Positions 29,071-37,141 of a stretch of 64,000 nucleotides of DNA are shown in pieces; positions within the stretch are counted from its first letter, which is position 1, and each line of letters begins with the position of its first letter. Made by a program: the position numbers and the translations under genes. The notes below the pieces were generated by a model, which saw nothing but the letters and a program-made list of their open reading frames with translations, was not told where the DNA came from and ran no database searches. Source of the stretch: Polaribacter sp. HaHaR_3_91 (GTDB lineage Bacteria > Bacteroidota > Bacteroidia > Flavobacteriales > Flavobacteriaceae). The stretch covers positions 2,452,001 to 2,516,000 of the forward strand of contig NZ_CP058986.1 in assembly GCF_019278525.1 (NCBI RefSeq). Reading direction: 5' to 3'.

Positions 29071-29106
29071 AAAACCGAAGTTTTTCTACTAAAAAAGCCT
29101 CGGTTT
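29071..29106 (-). terminator. Terminator of the DEAD-box helicase gene
   Basis: On the minus strand AAACCGAGG pairs with CTTCGGTTT (one G-U pair) across a 17-base loop, followed by TTTTAAT, just after the helicase stop codon. Confidence 0.65.
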
Positions 29107-29114
29107 AGATAATG

Positions 29115-30236
29115 TTATACAGTTACTTCAGAAAACTTAATATTTAATTCTTTCTGAATTTCATGAATTCTCACGATTTCTGAAGGTAAAATAAAAGCAA
29201 TTGAAACTCCTGTTTGTCCTGCTCTTGCAGTTCTTCCACTTCTATGTGTGTAGTATTCTAATTGTTCTGGTAATTGATGGTGAATTACAAATTCTAAACC
29301 ACTAACATCAATTCCACGTGCAGAAACATCTGTAGAAACCAAATATTGTAAGTTTTCTTTCTTAAAAGCACGCATTACTTTATCGCGTTCTTTTTGTTGC
29401 ATATCTCCTTCTAAAGCTGCTGTAGAAAAACCTTCTTCGATTAGAAGTGCCGCTAAATTCTGCGCACCTGCTTTTGTTCTACAAAAAATAATACCTCTTT
29501 GGTCTTGTCTCTTTTCTAAGAAAGTTACAATGTCTGCCGCTTTTTCTTTTAAAGTAGTTTTAGCAAAGTGATGACGAATATTTGCATTTACCAAAGAACT
29601 TCTATTAATTTCTACTCTAGGCGCATTAGCATCCATGTAGGTCTTAACAATTCTCTTAATTTCTTCTGGCATAGTTGCAGAAAACAACCATGTTTTACGA
29701 TCGCCTTCGGTTGTAAACTTTAAGATTCTATTTAAATCTTGTTTAAAACCCATGCTTAACATTTCATCAGCTTCATCTAAAACAACTGTTTTAACATGAC
29801 TGATATCTATGTTTCCTCTTTCTATTAAATCGATTAATCTACCAGGAGTTGCTACAACAATATGTGTAGTTCTCTTAAGATTATTCATTTGTCTGTCAAT
29901 TTTTTCTCCACCAAAAACAGCTTCTACAAAAATTTTATCTTCACTAAACTTCGTAAATTTAAATAATTGTTTTTTTATTTGCTGTACCAACTCTCTAGTA
30001 GGCGATAAAATTAACGCTTGTATATTGTCTGAACTCGCATCTATATGATGTAGAATTGGCAAACCAAAAGCTGCCGTTTTACCAGTACCTGTTTGTGCTA
30101 AACCAATAAAATCTGTAGGCGAATCCAATAAAATAGGAATCGCTTTCTCTTGAATTTCTGAAGGCGTAGATATCCCTAATTCTTTAATTGCTTGTATATA
30201 ATCTTTGGTAATTCCTAAGGAAGAAAAAGTTGCCAT
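29115..30236 (-). CDS. DEAD-box RNA helicase (short form)
   Basis: A 373-residue ATP-dependent RNA helicase core. All motifs are visible: Q motif (FSSLGITKDYIQAIKELGIS...PSEIQ), motif I AQTGTGKT, Ia PTRELVQQI, Ib TPGR, II DEAD, III SAT, IV IIFCRTK, V STDVSARGID and VI HRSGRTARAG. It ends only about 30 residues after motif VI, so it lacks the basic C-terminal tail of DeaD, RhlE or CsdA. It lies 30 bases after the thioesterase gene but has its own promoter-like box. Confidence 0.95.
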   Translation of the reverse strand: MATFSSLGITKDYIQAIKELGISTPSEIQEKAIPILLDSPTDFIGLAQTGTGKTAAFGLPILHHIDASSDNIQALILSPTRELVQQIKKQLFKFTKFSEDKIFVEAVFGGEKIDRQMNNLKRTTHIVVATPGRLIDLIERGNIDISHVKTVVLDEADEMLSMGFKQDLNRILKFTTEGDRKTWLFSATMPEEIKRIVKTYMDANAPRVEINRSSLVNANIRHHFAKTTLKEKAADIVTFLEKRQDQRGIIFCRTKAGAQNLAALLIEEGFSTAALEGDMQQKERDKVMRAFKKENLQYLVSTDVSARGIDVSGLEFVIHHQLPEQLEYYTHRSGRTARAGQTGVSIAFILPSEIVRIHEIQKELNIKFSEVTV

Positions 30237-30255
30237 TTTGTGTCTTAATTTTGTG

Positions 30256-30263
30256 CAAAGATA
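30256..30263 (-). promoter_or_regulatory. Promoter -7 box of the helicase gene
   Basis: TATCTTTG fits TAnnTTTG and lies 19 bases before the helicase ATG; no TTG at -33. Confidence 0.45.
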
Positions 30264-30266
30264 CTT

Positions 30267-30662
30267 TTATTTAGGAGGTTGTAATACTTTTAAAACATTT
30301 TCTCTAATTCTTGCAGGTTTAAAGGTTTTAGAATCTAACATTGCCCAAATTGTTTTGGCTTTAACCAATAGAACTTTCTCTTTATAAAACTCCATAAAAC
30401 GGACAGAAGTAATCCCTCTTGTTTCTCCTACCCAAGTTTTTACAGTAATCACATCTCCTAAACTAGCTTGCTTTAAATAATCTATTTCGTGTCTCATTAC
30501 CACCCAAACATACTGCGGTAGAGGGTGTTCTCTAGTTAAGTGACTCCAATGAGTAGTTGCTATTTTGTCCATCCATTTTACATAGACCAAATTATTAACA
30601 TGATCTAAATTGTCTATATCTTCAGATGATACTGTAATGGTTAATGTAAAAACGTTGTCCAC
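30267..30662 (-). CDS. Acyl-CoA thioesterase, hotdog (4HBT) fold
   Basis: A hotdog-fold thioesterase of the 4-hydroxybenzoyl-CoA type. Landmarks are IDNLDHVNNLVYVKWM (with the catalytic-type Asp-His context), HWSHLTREHPLPQYVWVVMRHEIDYLKQ, and GDVITVKTWVGETRG. The open frame can be entered at TTG 30680, TTG 30671 or GTG 30662. I prefer GTG 30662 (131 residues) because a TATGTTTG promoter box at 30678-30685 would place the transcript start after 30680, and because homologs start about 20 residues before HVNN. The substrate is unknown. Confidence 0.85.
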   Translation of the reverse strand: MDNVFTLTITVSSEDIDNLDHVNNLVYVKWMDKIATTHWSHLTREHPLPQYVWVVMRHEIDYLKQASLGDVITVKTWVGETRGITSVRFMEFYKEKVLLVKAKTIWAMLDSKTFKPARIRENVLKVLQPPK

Positions 30663-30677
30663 TTTTATCAATTTTAG

Positions 30678-30685
30678 CAAACATA
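30678..30685 (-). promoter_or_regulatory. Promoter -7 box of the thioesterase gene
   Basis: TATGTTTG on the minus strand fits TAnnTTTG, with a TTG 21 bases upstream. It overlaps the most upstream candidate start codon of the gene. Confidence 0.5.
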
Positions 30686-30767
30686 AAAATTTTAAGATAT
30701 ATATAACAATTATTGATCCGTAGATTTAGTCAAAACTTGGTCTTTATATCGATATTTGCAGAATATT

Positions 30768-32108
30768 ATGACAGAATTAGCAAATAACCTAGGAACACAA
30801 AAAATTAGTACCTTATTAATAAAACAAGCAGCTCCAGCTACCATAGGGATTCTTGTGATGTCTTTAAATATGATTGTCGATACTATTTTTGTGGGACAAT
30901 GGATTGGAGTTTTAGCAATTGCAGCAATTACAGTGGTACTACCAATTGTTTTTCTAATATCTTCTATTGGTATGGGAATAGGAATTGGAGGAAGTTCTAT
31001 TATATCTAGAGCATTGGGTGCAGAAAATTCTGAGAAAGCATTTTTAACTTTTGGTAATCAGGTTGCGCTAACTGTTATTTTAGCGATTATTTTTGTAATT
31101 ATCGGAAACTTTTTTAGTGTACCTATCCTAAATTTATTTGGCGCCAAAGGCGATATTTTACCCATTGCATCTGAATATTTTAAAGTTGTAATCTACGGAG
31201 TTCCGTTTTTAGCCTTTGCAATGATGGGAAACCCAACGATTAGAGCTGAAGGAAAACCAAAATTTGCGATGTATGCAATGATGGTTCCCGCCGTTTTAAA
31301 CATTGTTTTAGATATTATTTTTATCAAGTTTTTTAATTGGGGAATGTGGGGAGCAGGTTTAGCGACAACCATTTCTTTTATGAGTTCTGGTTCATATATT
31401 TTATATTTCTTTTTATCTTCTAAAAGTGAATTAAAAATTATTCCTAAAAACTTTAAATTAGATGGCAAAATTGTTAGAGAAATTATAGAGTTGGGAGGCG
31501 TTTCTATTGTAAGACAAGGCGCAATCAGCATTCTAATGATTGTATTAAACTACTCTCTTTTTAAATATGGTGGAGAAATATCTATAGCAGTTTACGGAAT
31601 TATTAACCGAGTGATGATGTTTTCTCTTTCTCCGGTGATGGGAGTTTCGCAAGGTTTTTTACCTGTAGCAGGATATAATATTGGTGCAAACAAAAATGAC
31701 AGAGTAAAAGAAACAATCAAAAAAGCGCTTTTATATGGATCTGTTTTAGGAACTCTTATTTTTATAGCAATCTTATTTTTTAAGGAAGAAGTAATTGGAA
31801 TTTTTACCACTGATACAACTTTGTTGACAGAAACGCCAAATGCAATGTTAATTGTCTTTTTAGCAACTCCAGTAATTACCATGCAATTAATTGGATCAGC
31901 ATATTTTCAAGCCGCAGGAAAAGCGTTACCTGCTTTATTTTTAACTCTTTTAAAACAAGGAATTTTCTTAATTCCGTTAGCCTATTTTTTACCGAAGTAT
32001 TACGGAATTAGTGGTATTTGGTGGTCTTTCCCTATTGCAGATGTTTTATCTACCATAATTACAGTTATAGTTTTAAAACGTGAGGTTGACAAGAATTTGA
32101 AGCATTAA
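30768..32108 (+). CDS. MATE family efflux transporter
   Basis: A 446-residue, 12-helix multidrug/toxin exporter of the MATE superfamily. The two halves are recognisable: IKQAAPATIGILVMSLNMIV and VDTIFVGQWIG in the first, and IIELGGVSIVRQGAISILM with SQGFLPVAGYNIGA in the second. A TTG in frame at 30756 could extend it by four residues, but the ATG at 30768 gives a normal MATE N-terminus. It is a solitary gene, and the substrate is unknown. Confidence 0.93.
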   Translation: MTELANNLGTQKISTLLIKQAAPATIGILVMSLNMIVDTIFVGQWIGVLAIAAITVVLPIVFLISSIGMGIGIGGSSIISRALGAENSEKAFLTFGNQVALTVILAIIFVIIGNFFSVPILNLFGAKGDILPIASEYFKVVIYGVPFLAFAMMGNPTIRAEGKPKFAMYAMMVPAVLNIVLDIIFIKFFNWGMWGAGLATTISFMSSGSYILYFFLSSKSELKIIPKNFKLDGKIVREIIELGGVSIVRQGAISILMIVLNYSLFKYGGEISIAVYGIINRVMMFSLSPVMGVSQGFLPVAGYNIGANKNDRVKETIKKALLYGSVLGTLIFIAILFFKEEVIGIFTTDTTLLTETPNAMLIVFLATPVITMQLIGSAYFQAAGKALPALFLTLLKQGIFLIPLAYFLPKYYGISGIWWSFPIADVLSTIITVIVLKREVDKNLKH

Positions 32109-32296
32109 AATTTCCATGTTATTCAGAATGACGTAGGAAGAGGAATCATAATTTTAGAAGCTCAGAGATTTCTCAATCGCCTAAAAAGACTCATTTCTAA
32201 ATGACATTCGTTCTTGAAACTTTAAACAAAAAAACTCAGCGAACCTATGTGATTCCTCCATGAATCTCCGCGTAACAACAAGCTCAATCTCAACTC
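32109..32296. other. Intergenic region with degenerate repeats
   Basis: No gene is visible. 32120-32148 resembles the TCATT-CGAGGA-AATCT repeat, and 32235-32275 resembles a degenerate CGCGGAGATTC-type unit on the minus strand. Confidence 0.4.
32120..32148 (+). repeat. Degenerate dispersed repeat (TCATT...GGAATC type)
   Basis: The stretch CAGAATGACGTAGGAAGAGG ends in AATCAT and resembles the family seen at 7078-7109. Confidence 0.35.
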
Positions 32297-32968
32297 TTAA
32301 ATAATACTCTCTCCATTTAAATTTGTCGTTAAAACATCACTAAACAAATTAAAAAACGGTCGTAAAGCTTTAAAACTTTTATCTACTTCTTCTAAAAAGT
32401 TAGGTGCTAAAACTTCTGCATCTGTAAAATTTCTAGTAGCAACAAATCCTTTTTTACGCAATAAGTCAATATTTTTATGTTCTTTGTCAAAACCTCTTGG
32501 AGCAGATTTTAATTCATCACCGCCAAATTTACCTCCAAAGTATTTTACAAAAGTTTCATCTTCTAAAATTTCTCTAAATTCTGTAGAGTCTTGTTCAATT
32601 TCTTTTCTTAATCGGTATAAATCGTCTTTTTCTGGTTGCCAAAATCCACCACCTAATAAATTTTCACCTGGTTTAATTTGTAAATAATAACTACCACGTA
32701 ACTGTTTTCCTAATCTAGAAAACGAAACAGCAAATCTTGGATTATAAGGTGTTTTATCTTTAGAAAAACGAACATCTCTATAAATACGATAAATTTTCAT
32801 TTTATCAATTTCATCATGCTTTTCTAAATTCGATTGCATTTTTAAAAATAATTCTTTTAGATTTTTTTGATGCTTTACAAAAGTAGGTTTATGCTCTGTA
32901 AACCATTCTCTATTGTTGTTATTTTGTAAATCTTTTAAAAATTGAAAGCTCGATTTTTCGAATTGCAT
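32297..32968 (-). CDS. DUF2461 (TIGR02453) family protein
   Basis: A 223-residue protein of the DUF2461 family: NNNREWFTEHKPTFVKHQKN at the N-terminus, IYRIYRDVRFSKDKTPYN in the middle, then GSYYLQIKPGENLLGGGFWQ and PRGFDKEHKNIDLLRKKGF. Function is unknown. I start at MQFEKSSFQFLKDL (32966-32968), where family members begin; the open frame extends 21 codons upstream without similarity. Confidence 0.9.
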   Translation of the reverse strand: MQFEKSSFQFLKDLQNNNNREWFTEHKPTFVKHQKNLKELFLKMQSNLEKHDEIDKMKIYRIYRDVRFSKDKTPYNPRFAVSFSRLGKQLRGSYYLQIKPGENLLGGGFWQPEKDDLYRLRKEIEQDSTEFREILEDETFVKYFGGKFGGDELKSAPRGFDKEHKNIDLLRKKGFVATRNFTDAEVLAPNFLEEVDKSFKALRPFFNLFSDVLTTNLNGESII

Positions 32969-33219
32969 TTTGATGAAAATTTTAGAGGTTAAACTTACGA
33001 AGTTTTTAGATATTATTGATGTGGATTTCACGAAGATTCAAAGAAACGTTTTTTCTCGTAAAGTCGAAAAGGTTGAATGTTCTTAAGTTTAGATTTAGGT
33101 AAGAAAATTGTTTTAAAATGAGCTTAGAAAAAAAAATGATAAAATCGCTTTTTCTTTGTGTCCTTTGCAAAAAACTTAGTGAACTTAGCATTTAATTAAT
33201 TTAAATTTGTTTCTCATAT
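32969..33219. other. Divergent intergenic region with remnant short-period repeats
   Basis: The part at about 33143-33190 reads CTTTGTGTCCTTTGCAAAAA then CTTAGTGAACTTAGC, i.e. reiterated CTT-nG units of about 11-12 bases. I see no gene. Confidence 0.4.
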
Positions 33220-34032
33220 ATGCATCCAAAAACAAAAGACATTCAGAAAAGGTATGAGGGATTTTTGCAAACACATTGTTTGTGGAAAGGAAATACTATT
33301 TATGGGTTACATCAATTTGAAATTGAGTCGAAATCGACAAAAATTGATATCGCATTTAATGAAAAACTACGTTTAGGAAAATATATAGAACGTTTTGTTT
33401 CTTATCAATTAACACATAAAAAATCGATTTCTATTATTTGTGAGAATATTCAAATTCAGAAAGAAAAAATTACGCTAGGTGAATTAGATTGTATTTTGTT
33501 AAGGGATGAACAACCGATTCATTTAGAAGTTATTTATAAATTTTATTTGTATGATCCTTCAGTAGGAAAAACAGAAGTAGAACATTTTATTGGTCCGAAT
33601 AGAAAAGATTCTTTAGTGGAAAAATTAGATAAATTGAAAGGCAAACAACTGCCTCTTCTCTACTCTAATGAATGTGTATCTTATTTAAAAACCATCAATT
33701 TACAAGCTTCAGAAATTGAACAACAAGTTTATTTTAAAGGACAATTATTTATTCCTTTCTCTAATAAAAATCTTCAGTTATCAATTTTAAATCCAAATTG
33801 CATTGCTGGGTTTTACATCAACAAAAAAGAATTAGAACAATTTAAAGATTGTAAGTTTTTTATACCGATTAAAAAAGATTGGATAACTATTCCACATAAA
33901 AATGTAGCCTGGTTAAATTTTAATGATTTTAGCCTTATTGTAGAGGAGTATATGCAAAGAAAATTCTCACCACTTTGCTGGTTGAAAAAACAAAACGGTG
34001 AACTTGTAAAAGTATTTTTTGTTTGGTGGTAA
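33220..34032 (+). CDS. DUF1853 family protein
   Basis: A 270-residue protein. The phrase GELDCILLRDEQPIHLEVIYKFYLYDP followed by HFIGPNRKDSLVEKLDKLKG and KQLPLLY is characteristic of DUF1853. The GELD...HLEV...K arrangement resembles a PD-(D/E)XK nuclease core (E/D at GELD, E in HLEV, K in YKF), but nuclease activity is only an inference. It ends 1 base before the convergent head-GIN gene. Confidence 0.85.
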   Translation: MHPKTKDIQKRYEGFLQTHCLWKGNTIYGLHQFEIESKSTKIDIAFNEKLRLGKYIERFVSYQLTHKKSISIICENIQIQKEKITLGELDCILLRDEQPIHLEVIYKFYLYDPSVGKTEVEHFIGPNRKDSLVEKLDKLKGKQLPLLYSNECVSYLKTINLQASEIEQQVYFKGQLFIPFSNKNLQLSILNPNCIAGFYINKKELEQFKDCKFFIPIKKDWITIPHKNVAWLNFNDFSLIVEEYMQRKFSPLCWLKKQNGELVKVFFVWW

Positions 34033-34033
34033 G

Positions 34034-34768
34034 TTAATTTTTATCTACCACATCGCCAGAACCAACCGATTTACTATCAACCTTAGAAGGGTTTCCTTTA
34101 TAATAAACACTACCAGAACCCACTAATTTTGCTTTAATCTTAGATTTTACAGTTGTTTTTACACCTCCAGAACCCGCTATATTTACATAAATTTCATTGG
34201 TTTCTAAACCATAAGAATTAATGCTTCCAGAACCAGCAATAGAGCAGGTGAATTCATTAGATTTTCCTTCTAAATTAATATTTCCAGAACCTCCAATAGA
34301 AGCTTTTATAGCGTCTGAATCTACTTTTAATGCAATGTTTCCAGAACCTCCTAAATTCACATTAAAATTATTTGCTTCTATTAAACTTTCACTTAAAATA
34401 TTTCCAGAACCTCCCAAAGCAATACTTTCTATATGCTCATAAGGCACTGTAACTGTTAGTTTTTTAGTAGTGCTAATATTTGTGTTGTTCTTAAATTTTA
34501 CTTTTAAAAGACCATCAGAAACTTCAGTTTCTATAAAAGGAAGTATATTTTCTTCCCCTTCTAAAGTTATTTTACCTTCCTTTCCTTTTACAAGAACTAC
34601 ATCAAAAGATCCACCTATTGAAACTCCTTCATAACCTGAAGTAGATCTTGTTACAGTTACCACATTTCCATCTCCTTTTATTTTTTTACTATTCCCAAAC
34701 CAACTTTGGGAATTTACAGCAAAAGTAATGGTTAAAATTAAGCTCGTTAAAAGTACTTTTTTGTTCAT
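34034..34768 (-). CDS. Head-GIN domain (DUF2807) surface protein
   Basis: A 244-residue exported protein with a signal peptide (about residues 1-20, ending NSQS) and a single beta-helix-like DUF2807 domain. The glycine-rich motif GGSGNI or AGSGSI recurs about six times (LGGSGNILSES, LGGSGNIALK, IGGSGNINLE, IAGSGSINSY, IAGSGGVKTT, LVGSGSVYYK), one per turn of the helix. Such proteins are abundant in Bacteroidota and have no known function. Two palindromic sites lie just upstream of it. Confidence 0.9.
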   Translation of the reverse strand: MNKKVLLTSLILTITFAVNSQSWFGNSKKIKGDGNVVTVTRSTSGYEGVSIGGSFDVVLVKGKEGKITLEGEENILPFIETEVSDGLLKVKFKNNTNISTTKKLTVTVPYEHIESIALGGSGNILSESLIEANNFNVNLGGSGNIALKVDSDAIKASIGGSGNINLEGKSNEFTCSIAGSGSINSYGLETNEIYVNIAGSGGVKTTVKSKIKAKLVGSGSVYYKGNPSKVDSKSVGSGDVVDKN

Positions 34769-34805
34769 AATAGCTGTTTTTATTTGGGTTTTCTATAATT
34801 ATAAT

Positions 34806-34838
34806 TTACATTTTGTAATTTTAATTTACATTTTGTAA
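34806..34838. promoter_or_regulatory. Two tandem palindromic sites upstream of the head-GIN gene
   Basis: TTACATTTTGTAA (TTACA-N3-TGTAA) occurs twice, at 34806-34818 and 34826-34838, 20 bases apart, i.e. about two turns of DNA. They lie 38-70 bases upstream of the ATG at 34768. Confidence 0.6.
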
Positions 34839-34863
34839 TTTTAATTCAAGATTCTAAAAAACT

Positions 34864-35817
34864 TTATGCATCTAAAGTATGTAAAATCTCTTTTAATTCA
34901 CTGTAATTCTTAACTTTTTGTAAACTCCAACTTAAATTATATGTGATTTTTTCTCCGATTAACAACTTTCTTTCAGGACTTAAACATTCTAATTCTGTAA
35001 ATAAATGATTCCCAAAAATTGTTATAGAAGTTCCGTTATCTGGATACGTAGCTTTCTCATCAAAAGTAAATTGTTCTACAAACAATGTGTCGTTTAAATA
35101 ACCTGCAACCCATTTCCTAGCGTCTAATCCTATTTTTTGAGGAAATTCATTGGAAGACTTTAAGGATAAAACACTGTTTTTTACAGATGCATTTTCTTCT
35201 GCATAATTTTTTGCATCTGGCCATTTAGAAATCGTAAATCCATTTTCAAAAATGCTATTCTCTGAAATGAATGAAAAACTAACATTTGGTGTTTTAATTT
35301 TTGATAAACTCCAAATCGTTAAAGGGATATTTTCTAGTACAGTATTTTTTGCCACTTGAATTTTTACCAATTCTTGCTGAATATCTACTCCTGCCCCAAC
35401 TTCAGCAATTGTAATGGTTCTTTTTATTTGAATTCCTAAAATAGCACTAATCGGACTTTTTAAAACAACTCCGTTAACTAAAAATTCAACCGAATAACAA
35501 CTAGCGTTTATAAAAGGATCTGGAATGTGTCTAGAACCTGTAATTAAATGATGATACTCTTCTGAACAAGGTAAAACTCTATTTCCACCAACATTTGGTG
35601 CTTGTTTTATATTATTCTCGGCAAAATATTCTCCAACTTTAAATTCAACTCCTTCTAATGCTTTATTTTCATAAAATAAATTTTCTCCATTTAAAAATCC
35701 GAAGTAAATAATTCTTCCTGTTTCTGGAATTACAATCAATTTAATTTCTAAATTTGAAATTTCAACAGCATTTTTCCAACCATTATAAGTAATTGTTTTA
35801 ATTTGTATTGCTGACAT
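34864..35817 (-). CDS. Hypothetical protein, DUF4380-like (mutarotase-like fold)
   Basis: A 317-residue cytoplasmic protein without a signal peptide. It starts KTITYNGWKNAVEISNLEIK followed by LIVIPETGRIIYFGF, resembling the DUF4380 family of galactose-mutarotase-like beta-sandwich proteins. Other visible segments are NVGGNRVLPCSEEYHHL, IQIKRTITIAEVGAGVDIQQ and PDNGTSITIFGNHLFTELEC. The family call is from memory of the opening motif and is uncertain. No neighbour points to a pathway. Confidence 0.65.
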   Translation of the reverse strand: MSAIQIKTITYNGWKNAVEISNLEIKLIVIPETGRIIYFGFLNGENLFYENKALEGVEFKVGEYFAENNIKQAPNVGGNRVLPCSEEYHHLITGSRHIPDPFINASCYSVEFLVNGVVLKSPISAILGIQIKRTITIAEVGAGVDIQQELVKIQVAKNTVLENIPLTIWSLSKIKTPNVSFSFISENSIFENGFTISKWPDAKNYAEENASVKNSVLSLKSSNEFPQKIGLDARKWVAGYLNDTLFVEQFTFDEKATYPDNGTSITIFGNHLFTELECLSPERKLLIGEKITYNLSWSLQKVKNYSELKEILHTLDA

Positions 35818-35876
35818 CTATTTTATTTTAATACAAAAATGGCGAAAAAAACTGAAGTAGTTAAATATTAATCCAT

Positions 35877-36548
35877 TTGAAAAACACGAATATCAAAAAG
35901 AACAAAAAACCTTGGCCTACAAAAGATGCTATGGATCAGGTTTATAAAATGAACCTTTGGGGAAGTAACAATACTGAGTTTTATTCTGGTTCAGGCTCTC
36001 ATCAACCAGAAATAATTGAACCATATATAGAAACTATTAGCTCTTTTTTAACTTCTTTTAAAAACCCAATTACGGTTTTAGATTTAGGTTGTGGAGATTT
36101 TAATATTGGTAAAAATTTCGTGAAACTTACTCAAAAATATACAGCTATAGACATTGTATCAGCATTGATAAAATACAATCAAGAAAATTTTAAAGCAGAA
36201 AATTTAAACTTTAAATGTGTAGATATTGCTAAGGATGATTTACCAAAAGCAGATTGTATTATTTTAAGGCAAGTATTGCAACATTTATCTAATGCAGAAG
36301 TACAAAGTGTTGTAGAAAAATTACCTAATTACAAATATGTTATTCTTACAGAACATATTCCTTTAGGTGATTTTACCCCTAATAAAGATATTATTTCCGG
36401 ACAAGGAATCCGAATTAAAAAGAAAAGCGGAATTGACTTATTAGCGACACCTTTTAATATGAAGGTTAAAGAAGAAAAAAAATTATTGTCTTATACTTTA
36501 GATGACGGAAAAGGGAATATTGTAACTACACTTTATACTATTTTTTAG
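35877..36548 (+). CDS. Class I SAM-dependent methyltransferase
   Basis: A 223-residue methyltransferase with the SAM motif [13 protein letters not shown] (about residues 67-78), acidic loop [12 protein letters not shown], and motif IV-like [14 protein letters not shown]. The start is TTG at 35877: there is a stop codon in frame just upstream (35862-35864) and the first in-frame ATG lies after the conserved [12 protein letters not shown]. The 3' end overlaps the convergent DUF2200 gene by 11 bases. The methyl acceptor is unknown. Confidence 0.83.
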   Translation: MKNTNIKKNKKPWPTKDAMDQVYKMNLWGSNNTEFYSGSGSHQPEIIEPYIETISSFLTSFKNPITVLDLGCGDFNIGKNFVKLTQKYTAIDIVSALIKYNQENFKAENLNFKCVDIAKDDLPKADCIILRQVLQHLSNAEVQSVVEKLPNYKYVILTEHIPLGDFTPNKDIISGQGIRIKKKSGIDLLATPFNMKVKEEKKLLSYTLDDGKGNIVTTLYTIF

Positions 36549-36912
36549 GCGCTTTCCTTAGTATATTTTCCATCTTTTTCCCTTTAGCTAACTCATCGAC
36601 TAATTTATCTAAATAACGCACTTGTTGTGTTAAAGAATTCTCTATTTCTTCTACTCTATAACCACAAATTACGCCCTTTATCAAATGTACATTTGGATGT
36701 AATGTTGCATTTTTAAAAAAAGTTTCAAAAGTAACCTGTGTATCGATAAGTTCATTTAATTTACTTTCATTATACCCCGTTAACCATTCAATTACTTCTA
36801 ATAGTTCAGCGATACTTCTTCCCTTTTTTTCCACTTTTGTTACGTAATGTGGGTACACAGAGAAAAACTTCATATTTGCAATACGCTCATCATGATGACT
36901 TGTATCTTTCAT
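36538..36912 (-). CDS. DUF2200 family protein
   Basis: A 124-residue protein matching the DUF2200 pattern closely: [60 protein letters not shown] and [20 protein letters not shown]. Function is unknown. It stands alone, with its 3' end overlapping the methyltransferase gene on the other strand. Confidence 0.92.
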   Translation of the reverse strand: MKDTSHHDERIANMKFFSVYPHYVTKVEKKGRSIAELLEVIEWLTGYNESKLNELIDTQVTFETFFKNATLHPNVHLIKGVICGYRVEEIENSLTQQVRYLDKLVDELAKGKKMENILRKAPKK

Positions 36913-36999
36913 AATTGGAAATTAACTGTTTTATTCAATCAAATTTACTAAAATTATAATAAGTTAAATACTTTAAAAGGAATCTAAACTATTTTAACC

Positions 37000-37017
37000 T
37001 TGGCACAACAATTGTTT
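37000..37017 (+). promoter_or_regulatory. Possible sigma-54 promoter upstream of lon
   Basis: TTGGCACAACAATTGTTT fits the -24/-12 pattern TGGCAC-N5-TTGC with one change (TTGT). It lies about 125 bases before the lon ATG. Confidence 0.5.
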
Positions 37018-37141
37018 TTATATATTAGACATTAACAAAATAGAACTCTATTTTATTGATTACTAGTAAACTAAAAATAACGAATTGATGTTGATTTTAC
37101 ACTTTTTAAGAATCAATGTCAGTATGACAGAGATATAACAC

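Noticed and set aside
30756..30767. TTG start for the MATE transporter
   Set aside because: The TTG belongs to a promoter-like GATATTTG; the ATG at 30768 gives the usual N-terminus.
33006..33191. Minus-strand frame of 61 residues upstream of the DUF2461 gene
   Set aside because: It covers the short-period repeat remnant; composition is low-complexity and no homolog-like motif is present.
34060..34420. Regularly spaced similar units, CRISPR-like at first sight
   Set aside because: These are the coding repeats (GGSGNI) of the head-GIN protein; units are not identical, there are no unique spacers and no cas genes.
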